A stretch of DNA of 23,196 nt from DASVLX01 sp035552275 (GCA_035552275.1 DASZLR010000158.1:1-23196); one strand, 5' to 3'; positions 16,458 to 23,196 are shown, numbered from the stretch's first letter. Notes: generated from the letters alone by a model not told the origin. Program-made: numbers and translations.

Positions 16458-17507
16458 ATGCATGCATGGCTGGTTCGCGCGGGCAAAGCCGGCGAGCGTG
16501 AACGATGGGCGATCGATCGGGGCTGCACTGGAGCTGGTTTCGGGGAGATCCGAGATCTGTCCGATCTGACCGACCGCGCCGGGGTGCTCGCGGCGGTGGC
16601 CGGTGACGTCCCGGACGCGCAGCGCGGCGCCGTCCGAAATTTTGCGGCTCAATTGTGGGCCTTGCGCGACCGCATGAGCGTCGGTGACTTGGTGGTGATG
16701 CCCCTCAAGAACTCACCGTATCTTGCGATCGGACGCGTCACTGGAGATTATCAGTACGCGTCGGACGAGACTAATGCGGAACGGCGCCATCGGCGTTCTG
16801 TTGAGTGGGTGGTCACAGACGTTCCACGTACGCTCGTGAAGCAGGATCTGCTGTATTCGCTGGGAGCATTCTCTACTATCTGTGAGATCTCCCCCAACGA
16901 CGCGGCGTGGCGGCTCGGCCAGCTCATGGCTGGTAAGCCTGATCCGGGCGCAAGGGCGAACGCGGGCAACTCGGCAAAGCGGCTTGAGTCGACTGATGAG
17001 GCTTCGGATATCGGCCAAAGTGAAATCGACGTTGAGACCTATGCCCGGGACCGGATCACCAGCCGGATAATCGAACAGTTCGCCGGACACCGGCTGGCTG
17101 ACCTGGTCGCGGCGATTCTGGAAGCTGATGGCTACTCCTGCGATGTGTCGCCGGAGGGAACTGATCAGGGCGTCGACATCATCGCCGGCAAGGGGCTGCT
17201 TGGGCTTATGTCACCCAAGATCGTCGTGCAGGTGAAATCCGAAGCGGGTTCGGTCGGATCGCCGGTCGTGCAACAGCTACAGGGTGCGATCGCCACGCAT
17301 GCGGCGGACCACGGACTGTTGGTGGCCTGGGGCGGTGTCACGAAGGATGCGACGCGCTACCTGTCCAATCAGCGATTCGCCATGAGGGTGTGGGACTCGC
17401 GAGACGTACTTGACGGCCTGTTTGACAATTACGACCGACTTCCCGCTGACATCCAGCGCGATGTTCCACTCAAGCGAGTGTGGACACTCGCGGAGGAAAC
17501 CGGCTAA
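16458..17507 (+). CDS. Mrr-type restriction endonuclease with N-terminal PUA/EVE-like domain
   Basis: Predicted defence nuclease that would cut modified foreign DNA. The 349-aa protein has an N-terminal region of ~165 residues (MHAWLVRAGKAGERERWAI, MSVGDLVVMPLKNSPYLAIG, DVPRTLVKQDLLYSLGAF) like the EVE/PUA-type domain that reads modified bases. A linker follows, then the Mrr catalytic domain from ~205 to 349. The nuclease motif is visible as Glu222, Asp240 (QGVDII) and Gln258-Val-Lys260 (VQVKSE). It ends LKRVWTLAEETG, as related proteins do, so it appears complete. ATG 16458 has GGGAG upstream. Third positions use A and T much more than the neighbours do, a sign of horizontal acquisition. No methylase or McrB partner is nearby. 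Confidence 0.88.
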   Translation: MHAWLVRAGKAGERERWAIDRGCTGAGFGEIRDLSDLTDRAGVLAAVAGDVPDAQRGAVRNFAAQLWALRDRMSVGDLVVMPLKNSPYLAIGRVTGDYQYASDETNAERRHRRSVEWVVTDVPRTLVKQDLLYSLGAFSTICEISPNDAAWRLGQLMAGKPDPGARANAGNSAKRLESTDEASDIGQSEIDVETYARDRITSRIIEQFAGHRLADLVAAILEADGYSCDVSPEGTDQGVDIIAGKGLLGLMSPKIVVQVKSEAGSVGSPVVQQLQGAIATHAADHGLLVAWGGVTKDATRYLSNQRFAMRVWDSRDVLDGLFDNYDRLPADIQRDVPLKRVWTLAEETG

Positions 17508-17509
17508 AT

Positions 17510-17538
17510 GATCTTGCTACCACTGTGGTAGCAAGATC
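17510..17538. repeat. Perfect 13-bp inverted repeat after mrr: operator or terminator
   Basis: GATCTTGCTACCA (17510-17522), a CTG loop, and TGGTAGCAAGATC (17526-17538) form a perfect stem starting 3 bp after the mrr stop and ending 3 bp before the ATG of a broken antitoxin gene. TGGTAGCA-type dyads are typical operators of ribbon-helix-helix antitoxins. It may also terminate mrr transcription, although no U-run follows on the plus strand. Confidence 0.8.
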
Positions 17539-17541
17539 GGT

Positions 17542-17625
17542 ATGGTGATGACTCCGCAGCTGACGGAGGATCAAGAACGCGCCCTCGCCACTTCGAGTTG
17601 CCGGTCCGGCTGCCGGTTTCGGTGA
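17542..17625 (+). pseudogene. Remnant of a ribbon-helix-helix antitoxin-like gene
   Basis: The first 17 residues, MVMTPQLTEDQERALAT, resemble the N-terminal strand and start of helix 1 of small RHH proteins whose members begin roughly M-[AV]-M-T-L-R-L-T-[DE]-E-Q-[DE]-x-A-L. The frame then turns into Cys/Arg-rich nonsense and stops after 27 codons, so the helix-turn needed for dimerisation is lost. The ATG lies 3 bp after a perfect operator-like palindrome, the arrangement expected for an autoregulated antitoxin. The downstream toxin is absent. I identify it by pattern memory only; it could be a chance short ORF, but palindrome and peptide together make that less likely. Confidence 0.5.
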
Positions 17626-17628
17626 TCT

Positions 17629-17751
17629 GCCCGGCCTGGCGGCCCCTGGTACTACGCGGACGGCGCGCGCGCCTGGCTGCGCGGCCAGGTCCGGGAGGCG
17701 GCGGGGCGGATGTTGGACGGCGATCCGCCCGAGTTGCCGGGTTCCGCCTGA
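17629..17751 (+). pseudogene. Start-less coding remnant of unknown origin
   Basis: A stretch with almost every third position G or C encodes WYYADGARAWLRGQVREA and continues to a TGA at 17749-17751 (last residues PPELPGSA). It has no usable start codon: the frame is closed by the TGA at 17623 of the antitoxin remnant and offers only an ATG near its end. The adjacent frame just upstream reads AGFGDLPGLAAP, as if one indel near 17643 split a single protein. It looks like the C-terminus of a decayed gene. I do not recognise the family. Confidence 0.45.
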
Positions 17752-17791
17752 CCGGCGGCGACACCGCGCGAACCGGCTGGCCGCGCACGGG

Positions 17792-17797
17792 TACGCT
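17792..17797 (+). promoter_or_regulatory. -10 hexamer candidate for the glycosyltransferase pair
   Basis: TACGCT is identical to the ispH -10 hexamer. Initiation near 17804 would give a leader of about 50 nt before GTG 17857, which contains a GGGGAAGG sequence. The interval 17752-17856 shows nothing else I can support. Confidence 0.4.
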
Positions 17798-17856
17798 GCG
17801 AGTTCGTTGCCGGGGTTGTTGGCGGAATTGGGGAAGGCCGTTCGCTGGGTGTCGAC

Positions 17857-19212
17857 GTGGTAGGGACGGCGGAGGACACGACGCGGGGTACCGCTGTCGG
17901 CGCACGTCACCAGGTGGCTGCGACGGCGGCCGTCGCGGCGGTTTGGGGTGCGGCCTGGGTCACTTCCATCCATGCCGTCTACAGTGCCTGGGCCGTGGTG
18001 GCGCTGTGCGTCGCGGTGCTGGTGCTGTTCGCCGCGCTGTGGTCGGGCGCCGCATATGGCGCGCCGTCGGCGCGGCTGCTGCTGTTCGCGGTGCCGACCG
18101 GGCTGCTCAGCGTGGTGCTCGCGCCACCGATGATCAACGAGGTGCCAACGGTGCGCGGCCTGTTGGTCGTCGGGATCGTGGTCGTCTGCCTGGCGTTGGT
18201 GGCGTGGCTGGTCGTGCTGGCGCCGGCTCGACGAGCGGTGCGTTGGCCGGCGGGGGTGGTCGCCGGCGTGGTGCTGCTGACCGCCGTCGGATACGCGCTG
18301 GTGATCGCCGGCAGTCATCCGCTGATCGATGTGTGGGTGATCCTGCAGGACACCGCCCGTGGGTTGCTGCATGGCCAGAATCCGTATCGGATGGCGTTCC
18401 CGAATGTGCCGCCCGGACAGACCAGCGGCTGTTTCAACTACTGGCCGGTGACCTTCCTGTCCACCGCGCCGGGCGCCTGGCTGTTCGGGGACGTCCGGTA
18501 TCTGGAGACCGGCTACGTGGTCGCCACCGCCGGGCTGCTGGCCTGGCAGGCCGGGCGATCCAGCGGCTGGCAGGACCGGCGACGTATCGGAATGGCGGTT
18601 CTGGTGGGCCTGTTGCCCGGCACCCTGCTGATCGTGCAGCAGGCGTGGACCGAACCGATGCTGCTGCTGGGCATGGTCGGCGCCGCGATCCTCATCCACC
18701 GGGATCATCCGACGTGGGCGGCGGTTCCGCTGGGACTGGCCTTGGCCACCAAGCAACACCTGGTCGTGCTGCTGCCGTTGTTGTTGTTCTGGCCACGATT
18801 CGGCTGGCGTCGGCTGCTGGTCACCGGTGGCGTGGCCGCGGCGGTCTCGCTGCCGTGGGCGGTGGCCGACTGGCCCCGGTACAAACTGTGCACAGTGGAC
18901 TTCTTCCTCGGTGAGCAGGGCCCCTCGCAGTCGTTGTCGGTGTGGCGACTGCTGCCCAGCGCGGTGCAGCTACCGTTGTTGGTGGTGGGGTTCGCCGGTG
19001 CGGTGGTGATCGTGTTGCTGCGATGCCCGCGTACTCCGGGTGGCTTTCTGATCGCTTCGGGTTCGGTGTTGTCGGTGTTCAACCTGCTCAACAAGCAGAC
19101 GTTCATGAACCAGTGGTGGCTGGCCGGCGCGTTGGTGTTGGCCGGTATGGCGATGGGTCCCGTGGTCGCGGACGTGACCCGGCCGGTGCGATCGGCGGTG
19201 CGTGCACGGTGA
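17857..19212 (+). CDS. Polytopic membrane glycosyltransferase-like protein (GT-C fold)
   Basis: A 451-aa protein with roughly 11-12 hydrophobic segments. After an N-terminal pair of helices and several further segments comes an extracytoplasmic loop with HPLIDVWVILQDTARGLLHGQNPY, then FNYWPVTFLSTAPGAWL and QAWTEP. This arrangement (acidic residue in the loop, hGxxPY, Y/W-P near a helix start) is typical of GT-C polyprenyl-phosphate-sugar transferases, which would use decaprenyl-phosphate-mannose on the outer face of the membrane. Substrate is unknown. GTG 17857 is the only NTG in the frame after a long start-less stretch. The gene overlaps the next by GTGA. A family-level call (GT87/DUF2029-like) is likely but not certain. 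Confidence 0.7.
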   Translation: MVGTAEDTTRGTAVGARHQVAATAAVAAVWGAAWVTSIHAVYSAWAVVALCVAVLVLFAALWSGAAYGAPSARLLLFAVPTGLLSVVLAPPMINEVPTVRGLLVVGIVVVCLALVAWLVVLAPARRAVRWPAGVVAGVVLLTAVGYALVIAGSHPLIDVWVILQDTARGLLHGQNPYRMAFPNVPPGQTSGCFNYWPVTFLSTAPGAWLFGDVRYLETGYVVATAGLLAWQAGRSSGWQDRRRIGMAVLVGLLPGTLLIVQQAWTEPMLLLGMVGAAILIHRDHPTWAAVPLGLALATKQHLVVLLPLLLFWPRFGWRRLLVTGGVAAAVSLPWAVADWPRYKLCTVDFFLGEQGPSQSLSVWRLLPSAVQLPLLVVGFAGAVVIVLLRCPRTPGGFLIASGSVLSVFNLLNKQTFMNQWWLAGALVLAGMAMGPVVADVTRPVRSAVRAR

Positions 19213-20528
19213 CATGGACGGTGCGGTGGCTGGAAGGCCGGTCGCTGCGGATCGCGCCGTGGCTGCTGGCCGCCTCGGTGCTCGGGCACTTCGTGCTGGT
19301 GCTGACTCAGGCGAAGATGACCATGATCGATCTGATGGTCTACCGAGACGCGTCGCCGTTCCTGTTGCACGGCACGCTGTATGACTGGCGGCTCGCCCAG
19401 TACAGCCAGACGTTCGCGCTCCCGTTCACCTATCCGCCGTTCGCCGCGATCGTGTTCCTGCCGTTGTCCTGGCTGTCCTGGGCAGCGACCCGGTGGCTGT
19501 GGCAGATCGCGTCGGTGGCGTGCCTGTGGTGGCTGGTGCGCGCTTCACTGTCGCTGATCGCCAAGGACCGGGCGGCCAGCCCGGAGTTCTCGCCGGTGGC
19601 CGATGACGTGTGGCGGCGGCGGGCGATGCTGGCCACCGCGGCCGCCATCTGGATTGAGCCGGTGCGGACCACGTTGAACTACGGTCAGATCAACCTGGCC
19701 TTGGCGGCCATCGTGCTGACCGGCATGGTGAGCGCCCGGCCGTTGCGGGCCGGCCTGAGTGTCGGCCTCACTGCCGGCATCAAGCTGACCCCGGCCGTGT
19801 CGGTGGTGTACTTCCTGGCGACCCGGCGATGGGCGGCGGCGGTGTGGTCGGCCATCGCGTTCGTCGGGACTGTCGTGGTGGCCTACGCGGTGTCGCCGGC
19901 GCAGTCGATTCGGTACTGGTTCCACCTGATCCAGGACCCCACCCGGATCGGACCGCCGGGCTCGGCGATCAACCAGTCGCTGCGCGGCGCGCTGTCCCGG
20001 ACGGTCGGACACGATGTCGGCACCGGACCACTGTGGTTGGCCGCCGCGGCCATCTCGGCTGCGCTGCTGGTGTTCGCCCTGCGGGCCGCACTGCGGTCGC
20101 GGGACACGCTAGCGGCGATCGTGTCCGTGCAGTTCTTCACCCTGCTGGTGTCGCCGATCTCGTGGAGCCACCACTGGGTGTGGGTGGTGCCGGCGTTGCT
20201 GTGGCTGCTGTACGGCCGGGCGGCCGGTGGCCGGCTGGTGATCGTGACCGCCGGACTGTGGATCCTCGCGACGGGCAGCTTCCTGATCTCGTTCTTGCTC
20301 AAGGCGCAGGAGTCGATCTGGCTCATTCCCCGGCCGTGGTACTTCTCGGCGCTGGGCTGGGTCTATCCGGCGATCGGCCTGTTGACGTTGATCACCATCG
20401 CGGTGACGGCGCGACCGCGCGCCGCCGAGCCGGCCGCGCCGAAGCGTCATCCGGTCAGCGCCTCGATGATGCCGTCGATCTCCTCGGCGAGCGAGACGTC
20501 GGCCGCCGTGACGCCGCCGGCGGAATGA
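19209..20528 (+). CDS. GT87 (DUF2029) family mannosyltransferase-like membrane protein
   Basis: A 439-aa polytopic protein matching the alpha-1,2-mannosyltransferase family that includes PimE, which builds phosphatidylinositol mannosides or lipoarabinomannan from polyprenyl-phosphate-mannose. The N-terminal helix is followed by KMTMIDLMVYRDASPFLLHG, with the loop Asp expected to be catalytic, then LYDWR, FTYPPFAAIVFLPLSWL, LNYGQINLALA and a late SPISWSHHWVWVVPALL. These are family hallmarks. The GTG start overlaps the previous gene's stop (GTGA), so the two transferases are co-translated and may act in one pathway. The last ~28 codons run antisense through the end of phhB, giving an 82-bp convergent overlap and a Ser/Ala/Pro tail. 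Acceptor unknown. Confidence 0.85.
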   Translation: MTWTVRWLEGRSLRIAPWLLAASVLGHFVLVLTQAKMTMIDLMVYRDASPFLLHGTLYDWRLAQYSQTFALPFTYPPFAAIVFLPLSWLSWAATRWLWQIASVACLWWLVRASLSLIAKDRAASPEFSPVADDVWRRRAMLATAAAIWIEPVRTTLNYGQINLALAAIVLTGMVSARPLRAGLSVGLTAGIKLTPAVSVVYFLATRRWAAAVWSAIAFVGTVVVAYAVSPAQSIRYWFHLIQDPTRIGPPGSAINQSLRGALSRTVGHDVGTGPLWLAAAAISAALLVFALRAALRSRDTLAAIVSVQFFTLLVSPISWSHHWVWVVPALLWLLYGRAAGGRLVIVTAGLWILATGSFLISFLLKAQESIWLIPRPWYFSALGWVYPAIGLLTLITIAVTARPRAAEPAAPKRHPVSASMMPSISSASETSAAVTPPAE

Positions 20529-20743
20529 GTGCTGCAGGAGAAGGTCAGGGTGCGCCAGCGGATGTCGATGTCCGGATGGTGGTTGTTGTTCTCGGCGATC
20601 TCAGCGATCCGGTTCACCACCTGAATGGCCTGCGGAAAGCTGGCCAACTCCGCACTGCGCACCAGCGCGGAGCCGTCCTGCCGCCATTCGGGGAGAACTC
20701 CGAGCGCGGTCTTGATCTGCTCGTCGCTCAACAGCTCACTCAT
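20447..20743 (-). CDS. phhB: Pterin-4a-carbinolamine dehydratase (4a-hydroxytetrahydrobiopterin dehydratase)
   Basis: Small enzyme that dehydrates 4a-hydroxy-tetrahydropterin so that the cofactor can be recycled; in bacteria lacking phenylalanine hydroxylase its role may differ. The 98-aa protein has the full family pattern, with the catalytic HHPD at residues 55-58 inside AENNNHHPDIDIRW, then LTFSCSTHSAGGVTAADVSLAEEID. Length is typical. ATG 20743 lacks a clear ribosome site; a weak CAAGAT -10-like match lies 6 nt before it. The 3' end overlaps the GT87 gene by 82 bp on the opposite strand. No phenylalanine hydroxylase or molybdopterin gene is adjacent. Confidence 0.94.
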   Translation of the reverse strand: MSELLSDEQIKTALGVLPEWRQDGSALVRSAELASFPQAIQVVNRIAEIAENNNHHPDIDIRWRTLTFSCSTHSAGGVTAADVSLAEEIDGIIEALTG

Positions 20744-20801
20744 ACAGCCATCTTGGCCCCGCGCGGCCCATGTCGCACACCGCCCGGTGATCAGCGGGTG
20801 A

Positions 20802-21674
20802 TCAGCCGTCCTTGGTCACCGTCCTCGCCAGCGCCAGTGACAGGCCGATCACCAGATAGCAGCCGGCTTCGGCCATTCCGTGGATCAGCCCGGCGGTGGG
20901 CATCGGATCGCGCAGCACGTCGGTCAAACCGCCCCAGCTGTTGATCAGCAGGTACGGCTGCAACCAGGTCAGCGTCGGGATCGCGCTGAGCACGCCCATC
21001 ACGATCGCGCCGGCCAGTGTCGCGCCCATCACGATCACCGGGTGTTCGGTGCACGCCGAGATCGCCAGCGCGACGGCCGCGACCGCCCATACCTGGAAGG
21101 TGACCCAGCCAACGGCCAACAACACCCGGCCGATCGCATCCCAGGTGGACAGGGTGGTGCCGGACAACGTGACCATGCCGTTCGAGCCGACGACCACTAT
21201 CCCGGTGATCATGCCGACCACCGCGATCAGCGCGCTGGCCGCGAGAATCGCCGTGCCCACACCGAAGGCCTTGACGCCCAGTAGCCGGACTCGGCTCACC
21301 GGTGCGATGAGCAGCCCACGCAGGGTGCCGTGCGACGCCTCGCCGGCCAGCGCGTCGGCGGCCCACATCGCGCCCACCAGCGGCAGCAACAGGGCCAACG
21401 TGATCACCAGGGCGATCACCGGCAGTTCCAGGCCGTTGCCGGCCAGGTCGGCATAGAGCGAGCCACCCCGGCCATCCCGCGGGCCGTTGGTGACCAGCAC
21501 GCCGATCGCCATCACGATCGGCACCGCGGCCAGCAAGATCAGCGAGATCCAGGTGCGCGGCCGCCGGAACACCCACCCGACCTCCGAGCGCAGCAGCCGC
21601 CACAATGGCGCCCTGGTGATCGGCAGTCGGGCGCTGTACGCGGGTGGCGCCGATATCGTCGCGGCGGTCATCAC
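20802..21674 (-). CDS. ABC-2 type transporter permease
   Basis: Membrane half of an ABC exporter, 290 aa. A cytoplasmic N-terminus (LWRLLRSEVGWVFRRPRTW) leads into about six transmembrane segments: ISLILLAAVPIVMAIGVLV, LELPVIALVITLALLLPLVG, a paired segment near ILAASALIAVVGMITGIVVV, and others up to CYLVIGLSLALARTV. MWAADALAGEASHGTLRGLL is the usual ABC-2 coupling-region signature. The start is GTG 21674 (GTGA overlap with the ATPase stop) or the next codon, ATG 21671 (TGATG); either gives tight coupling. Substrate cannot be read; actinobacterial pairs of this type export drugs, lipids or peptides. Two direct repeats of GGTGATCAGC (20786-20795, 20797-20806) cover its stop. Confidence 0.88.
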   Translation of the reverse strand: MMTAATISAPPAYSARLPITRAPLWRLLRSEVGWVFRRPRTWISLILLAAVPIVMAIGVLVTNGPRDGRGGSLYADLAGNGLELPVIALVITLALLLPLVGAMWAADALAGEASHGTLRGLLIAPVSRVRLLGVKAFGVGTAILAASALIAVVGMITGIVVVGSNGMVTLSGTTLSTWDAIGRVLLAVGWVTFQVWAVAAVALAISACTEHPVIVMGATLAGAIVMGVLSAIPTLTWLQPYLLINSWGGLTDVLRDPMPTAGLIHGMAEAGCYLVIGLSLALARTVTKDG

Positions 21675-22744
21675 ATCGCCTCCAGGTTGTCGGACTCGCC
21701 GGACTCTGCCGACTCACTGGACTCGGCCGACTCAACTGGCGCGCCGACCTGAGCCGCTGAGGTGGTTTCGGTTTCGGTCAGCCGGGCGAACAGTTCCTCA
21801 AGATCGGCCCGTTGCCGCCGGACCTCGTGCACCCGTACTCCGGCGTGCACCAGTGCCTCCACCACGTCCGGCGCCGATGTTCCGGCCAGATCGACCAACA
21901 GGCCCTCAGCTACCGATCGGGCCGCGATCCGCAGGTCCCGCAGCGCGTCCACCGCTTCGGCAGTGTCCGGAGTGGACACGATGAGGGTAGGGCTGCCGGC
22001 CTCCAGCAGCGGAGCCAACTCACCCTGCGCCACCACGTTGCCGCGGTGTAGCACCGCGACATGGGTGCAGGTGGCCTCCACTTCGGACAGTAGGTGCGAG
22101 GAGACCAGCACGGTGGTGCCGGCCGCGTGCAAGTCGGCGATCACCTGGCGGATCTCCCTGGTACCGGCCGGATCCAGGCCGTTGGTCGGCTCGTCCAGCA
22201 CCACCAACTGGCGCGGCAGGATCAACGCGGCGGCCAGGCCGAGCCGCTGCTTCATGCCCAGCGAGTAAGCCCGATACCGGCGTTTGCGCGCGTCGACCAG
22301 GCCGACCCGGTCCAGCGCCTCGGCCACCGCCGGACCGATGGACTTGGTCGGCAGCAGCGGTTCGGCGGCGGCGCACCGGCGCAGGTTGTCCTCACCGGAC
22401 AGGAACGGGTGGAAACCCGGACCCTCGACCAGCGCCCCGATCTGTGGCAGCGCCCGGGCCGCGCCGTCCGGCAGTCGTTCGCCGAGCAACTCGACCTCGC
22501 CCGCGGTAGGCGAGACCAGGCCGAGCAGCATCCGGATCGTGGTGGTCTTGCCCGATCCGTTCGGGCCGAGCATGCCGAGCACCGAACCCTCCGGGACGTC
22601 CAGATCCAGCCGGTCGACCGCGACCGTGCCCCGGAACGTCTTGCGCAGCCCCCTGGTTCGAGCGGCGAGGGTGGGCGTCGGGCCCGGGTTGGGCGCCGAA
22701 CCTTCGGCGCCCAACCCGGCTCGCGGCTGCGTGGAGGTGCTCAC
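21671..22744 (-). CDS. ABC transporter ATP-binding protein
   Basis: Cytoplasmic ATPase energising the adjacent ABC-2 permease, 357 aa. Walker A GPNGSGKTT is at residues 60-68, the Q-loop region at IGALVEGPGFHPFLSGEDN, the signature SLGMKQ at 161-166, and Walker B VVLDEP at 181-186, followed by TNGLDP and the switch His in VLVSSHLLSEVE. The C-terminal ~100 residues form the regulatory domain of the DrrA/CcmA-like group. The final ~25 residues are a Ser/Glu-repeat tail (VESAESSESAESGES). Residues 9-21 are encoded by a 17-bp perfect inverted repeat, giving an odd N-terminal extension. GTG 22744 overlaps the upstream stop (GTGA), and no later start exists before the conserved domain. Confidence 0.92.
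   Translation of the reverse strand: MSTSTQPRAGLGAEGSAPNPGPTPTLAARTRGLRKTFRGTVAVDRLDLDVPEGSVLGMLGPNGSGKTTTIRMLLGLVSPTAGEVELLGERLPDGAARALPQIGALVEGPGFHPFLSGEDNLRRCAAAEPLLPTKSIGPAVAEALDRVGLVDARKRRYRAYSLGMKQRLGLAAALILPRQLVVLDEPTNGLDPAGTREIRQVIADLHAAGTTVLVSSHLLSEVEATCTHVAVLHRGNVVAQGELAPLLEAGSPTLIVSTPDTAEAVDALRDLRIAARSVAEGLLVDLAGTSAPDVVEALVHAGVRVHEVRRQRADLEELFARLTETETTSAAQVGAPVESAESSESAESGESDNLEAM
22684..22719. repeat. 17-bp perfect inverted repeat inside the ABC ATPase coding sequence
   Basis: CCGGGTTGGGCGCCGAA (22684-22700) and its exact reverse complement (22703-22719) are separated by two bases. The element begins 25 nt into the ATPase gene and encodes residues 9-21 of a non-conserved extension. 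It resembles a strong terminator or attenuator stem but lies within an open frame, so it may be an inserted palindromic element or a hairpin that tunes expression between the LolA-like gene and the transporter. Confidence 0.9.
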
Positions 22745-23196
22745 TTCGACCCGCTCAGCGCCTGGGTCAGCACCTGCTGCGGCACCAGCCCAGCCGCGAC
22801 CCGGCCATCCGCCGTGACCACCGCGGTGGCCACGCTGGTGGAGAGCGCCCAGCCCGAGCCCCATGGCCCGCTGACCGGGGTGCCGAACCGGCGCACCAGG
22901 CTCATCGGATCGGCGCTGCCGCTGGACGAGCCGCCGAGAACTCCGTTGCCGGAGGAGGATCCGCCATTGGCCCCGCTGCTGCCGCCGGCCCCGCTGGACC
23001 CGCCGGTGTTCTGCGGCAACGTGGTGATCAGCACGGTGTCCCAGCCACTGCCGACGATCGTCGGGCGAGCGGTCGGGACGGCCGACTTGTCGGACTTGTC
23101 CTTGGTATTCGGCTTGGTGATCGTGGCTCCGGCCGGCGGCGTGAAGTGGAACAGCCCCGGGTCCTGGGCGCCGAAGTCAATGCTGCTGAATCCGAC
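22741..23196 (-). CDS. LolA-like (MucB/RseB-type) lipoprotein-carrier family protein, partial
   Basis: The right edge cuts this leftward gene; 151 C-terminal residues remain. SSIDFGAQDPGLFHFTPPAG is the end of the LolA/RseB-like half-barrel fold (strand followed by the F-x-F-x-P-P-x-G motif common to actinobacterial members). A Lys/Asp stretch (TKDKSDKS) and a Gly/Ser/Asn linker of about 30 residues follow, then a terminal module RRFGTPVSGPWGSGWALS and VTADGRVAAGLVPQQVL. Such proteins are exported and bind lipids or act as anti-sigma partners. The stop overlaps the ABC ATPase start (GTGA), so it is the upstream member of the transporter operon and may hand substrate to or from the exporter (inference). 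Confidence 0.8.
   Translation of the reverse strand, partial: VGFSSIDFGAQDPGLFHFTPPAGATITKPNTKDKSDKSAVPTARPTIVGSGWDTVLITTLPQNTGGSSGAGGSSGANGGSSSGNGVLGGSSSGSADPMSLVRRFGTPVSGPWGSGWALSTSVATAVVTADGRVAAGLVPQQVLTQALSGSK

Noticed and set aside
20786..20806. Two copies of GGTGATCAGC at the permease stop as regulatory repeats
   Set aside because: Only two 10-bp copies, one inside coding sequence; probably local duplication.

Overview
This 23.2 kb window is GC-rich chromosomal DNA with strong G/C bias at third codon positions. It looks like an actinomycete of the Pseudonocardiales/Mycobacteriales type. Supporting signs are a lipid droplet-associated protein, DUF4245 and DUF6542 proteins, an Ada-AlkA fusion next to ogt, leaderless promoter patterns, and the order glpX / DUF4245 / xseB-xseA / lipid-droplet protein / ispH / DUF6542 / ychF. 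From memory, that order matches Mycobacterium tuberculosis Rv1099c-Rv1112. Most of the window is therefore conserved core genome.

Layout: (1) 1-5611: the tail of an unidentified gene, a lipoprotein L,D-transpeptidase, class II fructose-bisphosphatase (glpX), a DUF4245 membrane protein, and the leftward operon lipid-droplet protein > xseA > unknown 153-aa gene > xseB. (2) 5612-7684: ispH (isoprenoid synthesis), then DUF6542 in the opposite direction, preceded by an unannotated 32-codon membrane smORF coupled to it by a GTGA overlap. (3) 7831-15220: a DNA-repair block of rmuC, divergent sbcD-sbcC, and the ada-alkA > ogt alkylation-repair pair. The rmuC/sbcD intergenic region carries a perfect 16-bp LexA (SOS) box and four tandem 12-bp repeats. 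(4) 15345-16421: ychF. (5) 16458-17856: a small accessory patch with an Mrr-type restriction endonuclease of lower GC, a 13-bp perfect inverted repeat, the first codons of a broken ribbon-helix-helix antitoxin, and a start-less coding remnant. (6) 17857-20528: two overlapping genes for polytopic GT-C/GT87-like mannosyltransferases. (7) 20447-23196: phhB, and a leftward operon of LolA-like protein > ABC ATPase > ABC-2 permease. The ATPase has a 17-bp perfect inverted repeat inside its N-terminal coding sequence.

How the genes relate: RmuC, SbcCD, ExoVII (XseAB), Ogt and Ada-AlkA all process damaged DNA. The SOS box sits over the best candidate rmuC promoter and upstream of sbcDC, so it may link both arms to LexA. 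ispH, sbcD and ychF each have a TAnnnT -10 hexamer 7-8 nt before the start codon, which predicts leaderless transcripts. I see no tRNA, rRNA, CRISPR array, insertion sequence or prophage. The candidates for something undescribed are the smORF, the SOS box/repeat region, the gene between xseA and xseB, the in-frame palindrome, and the broken antitoxin beside mrr.
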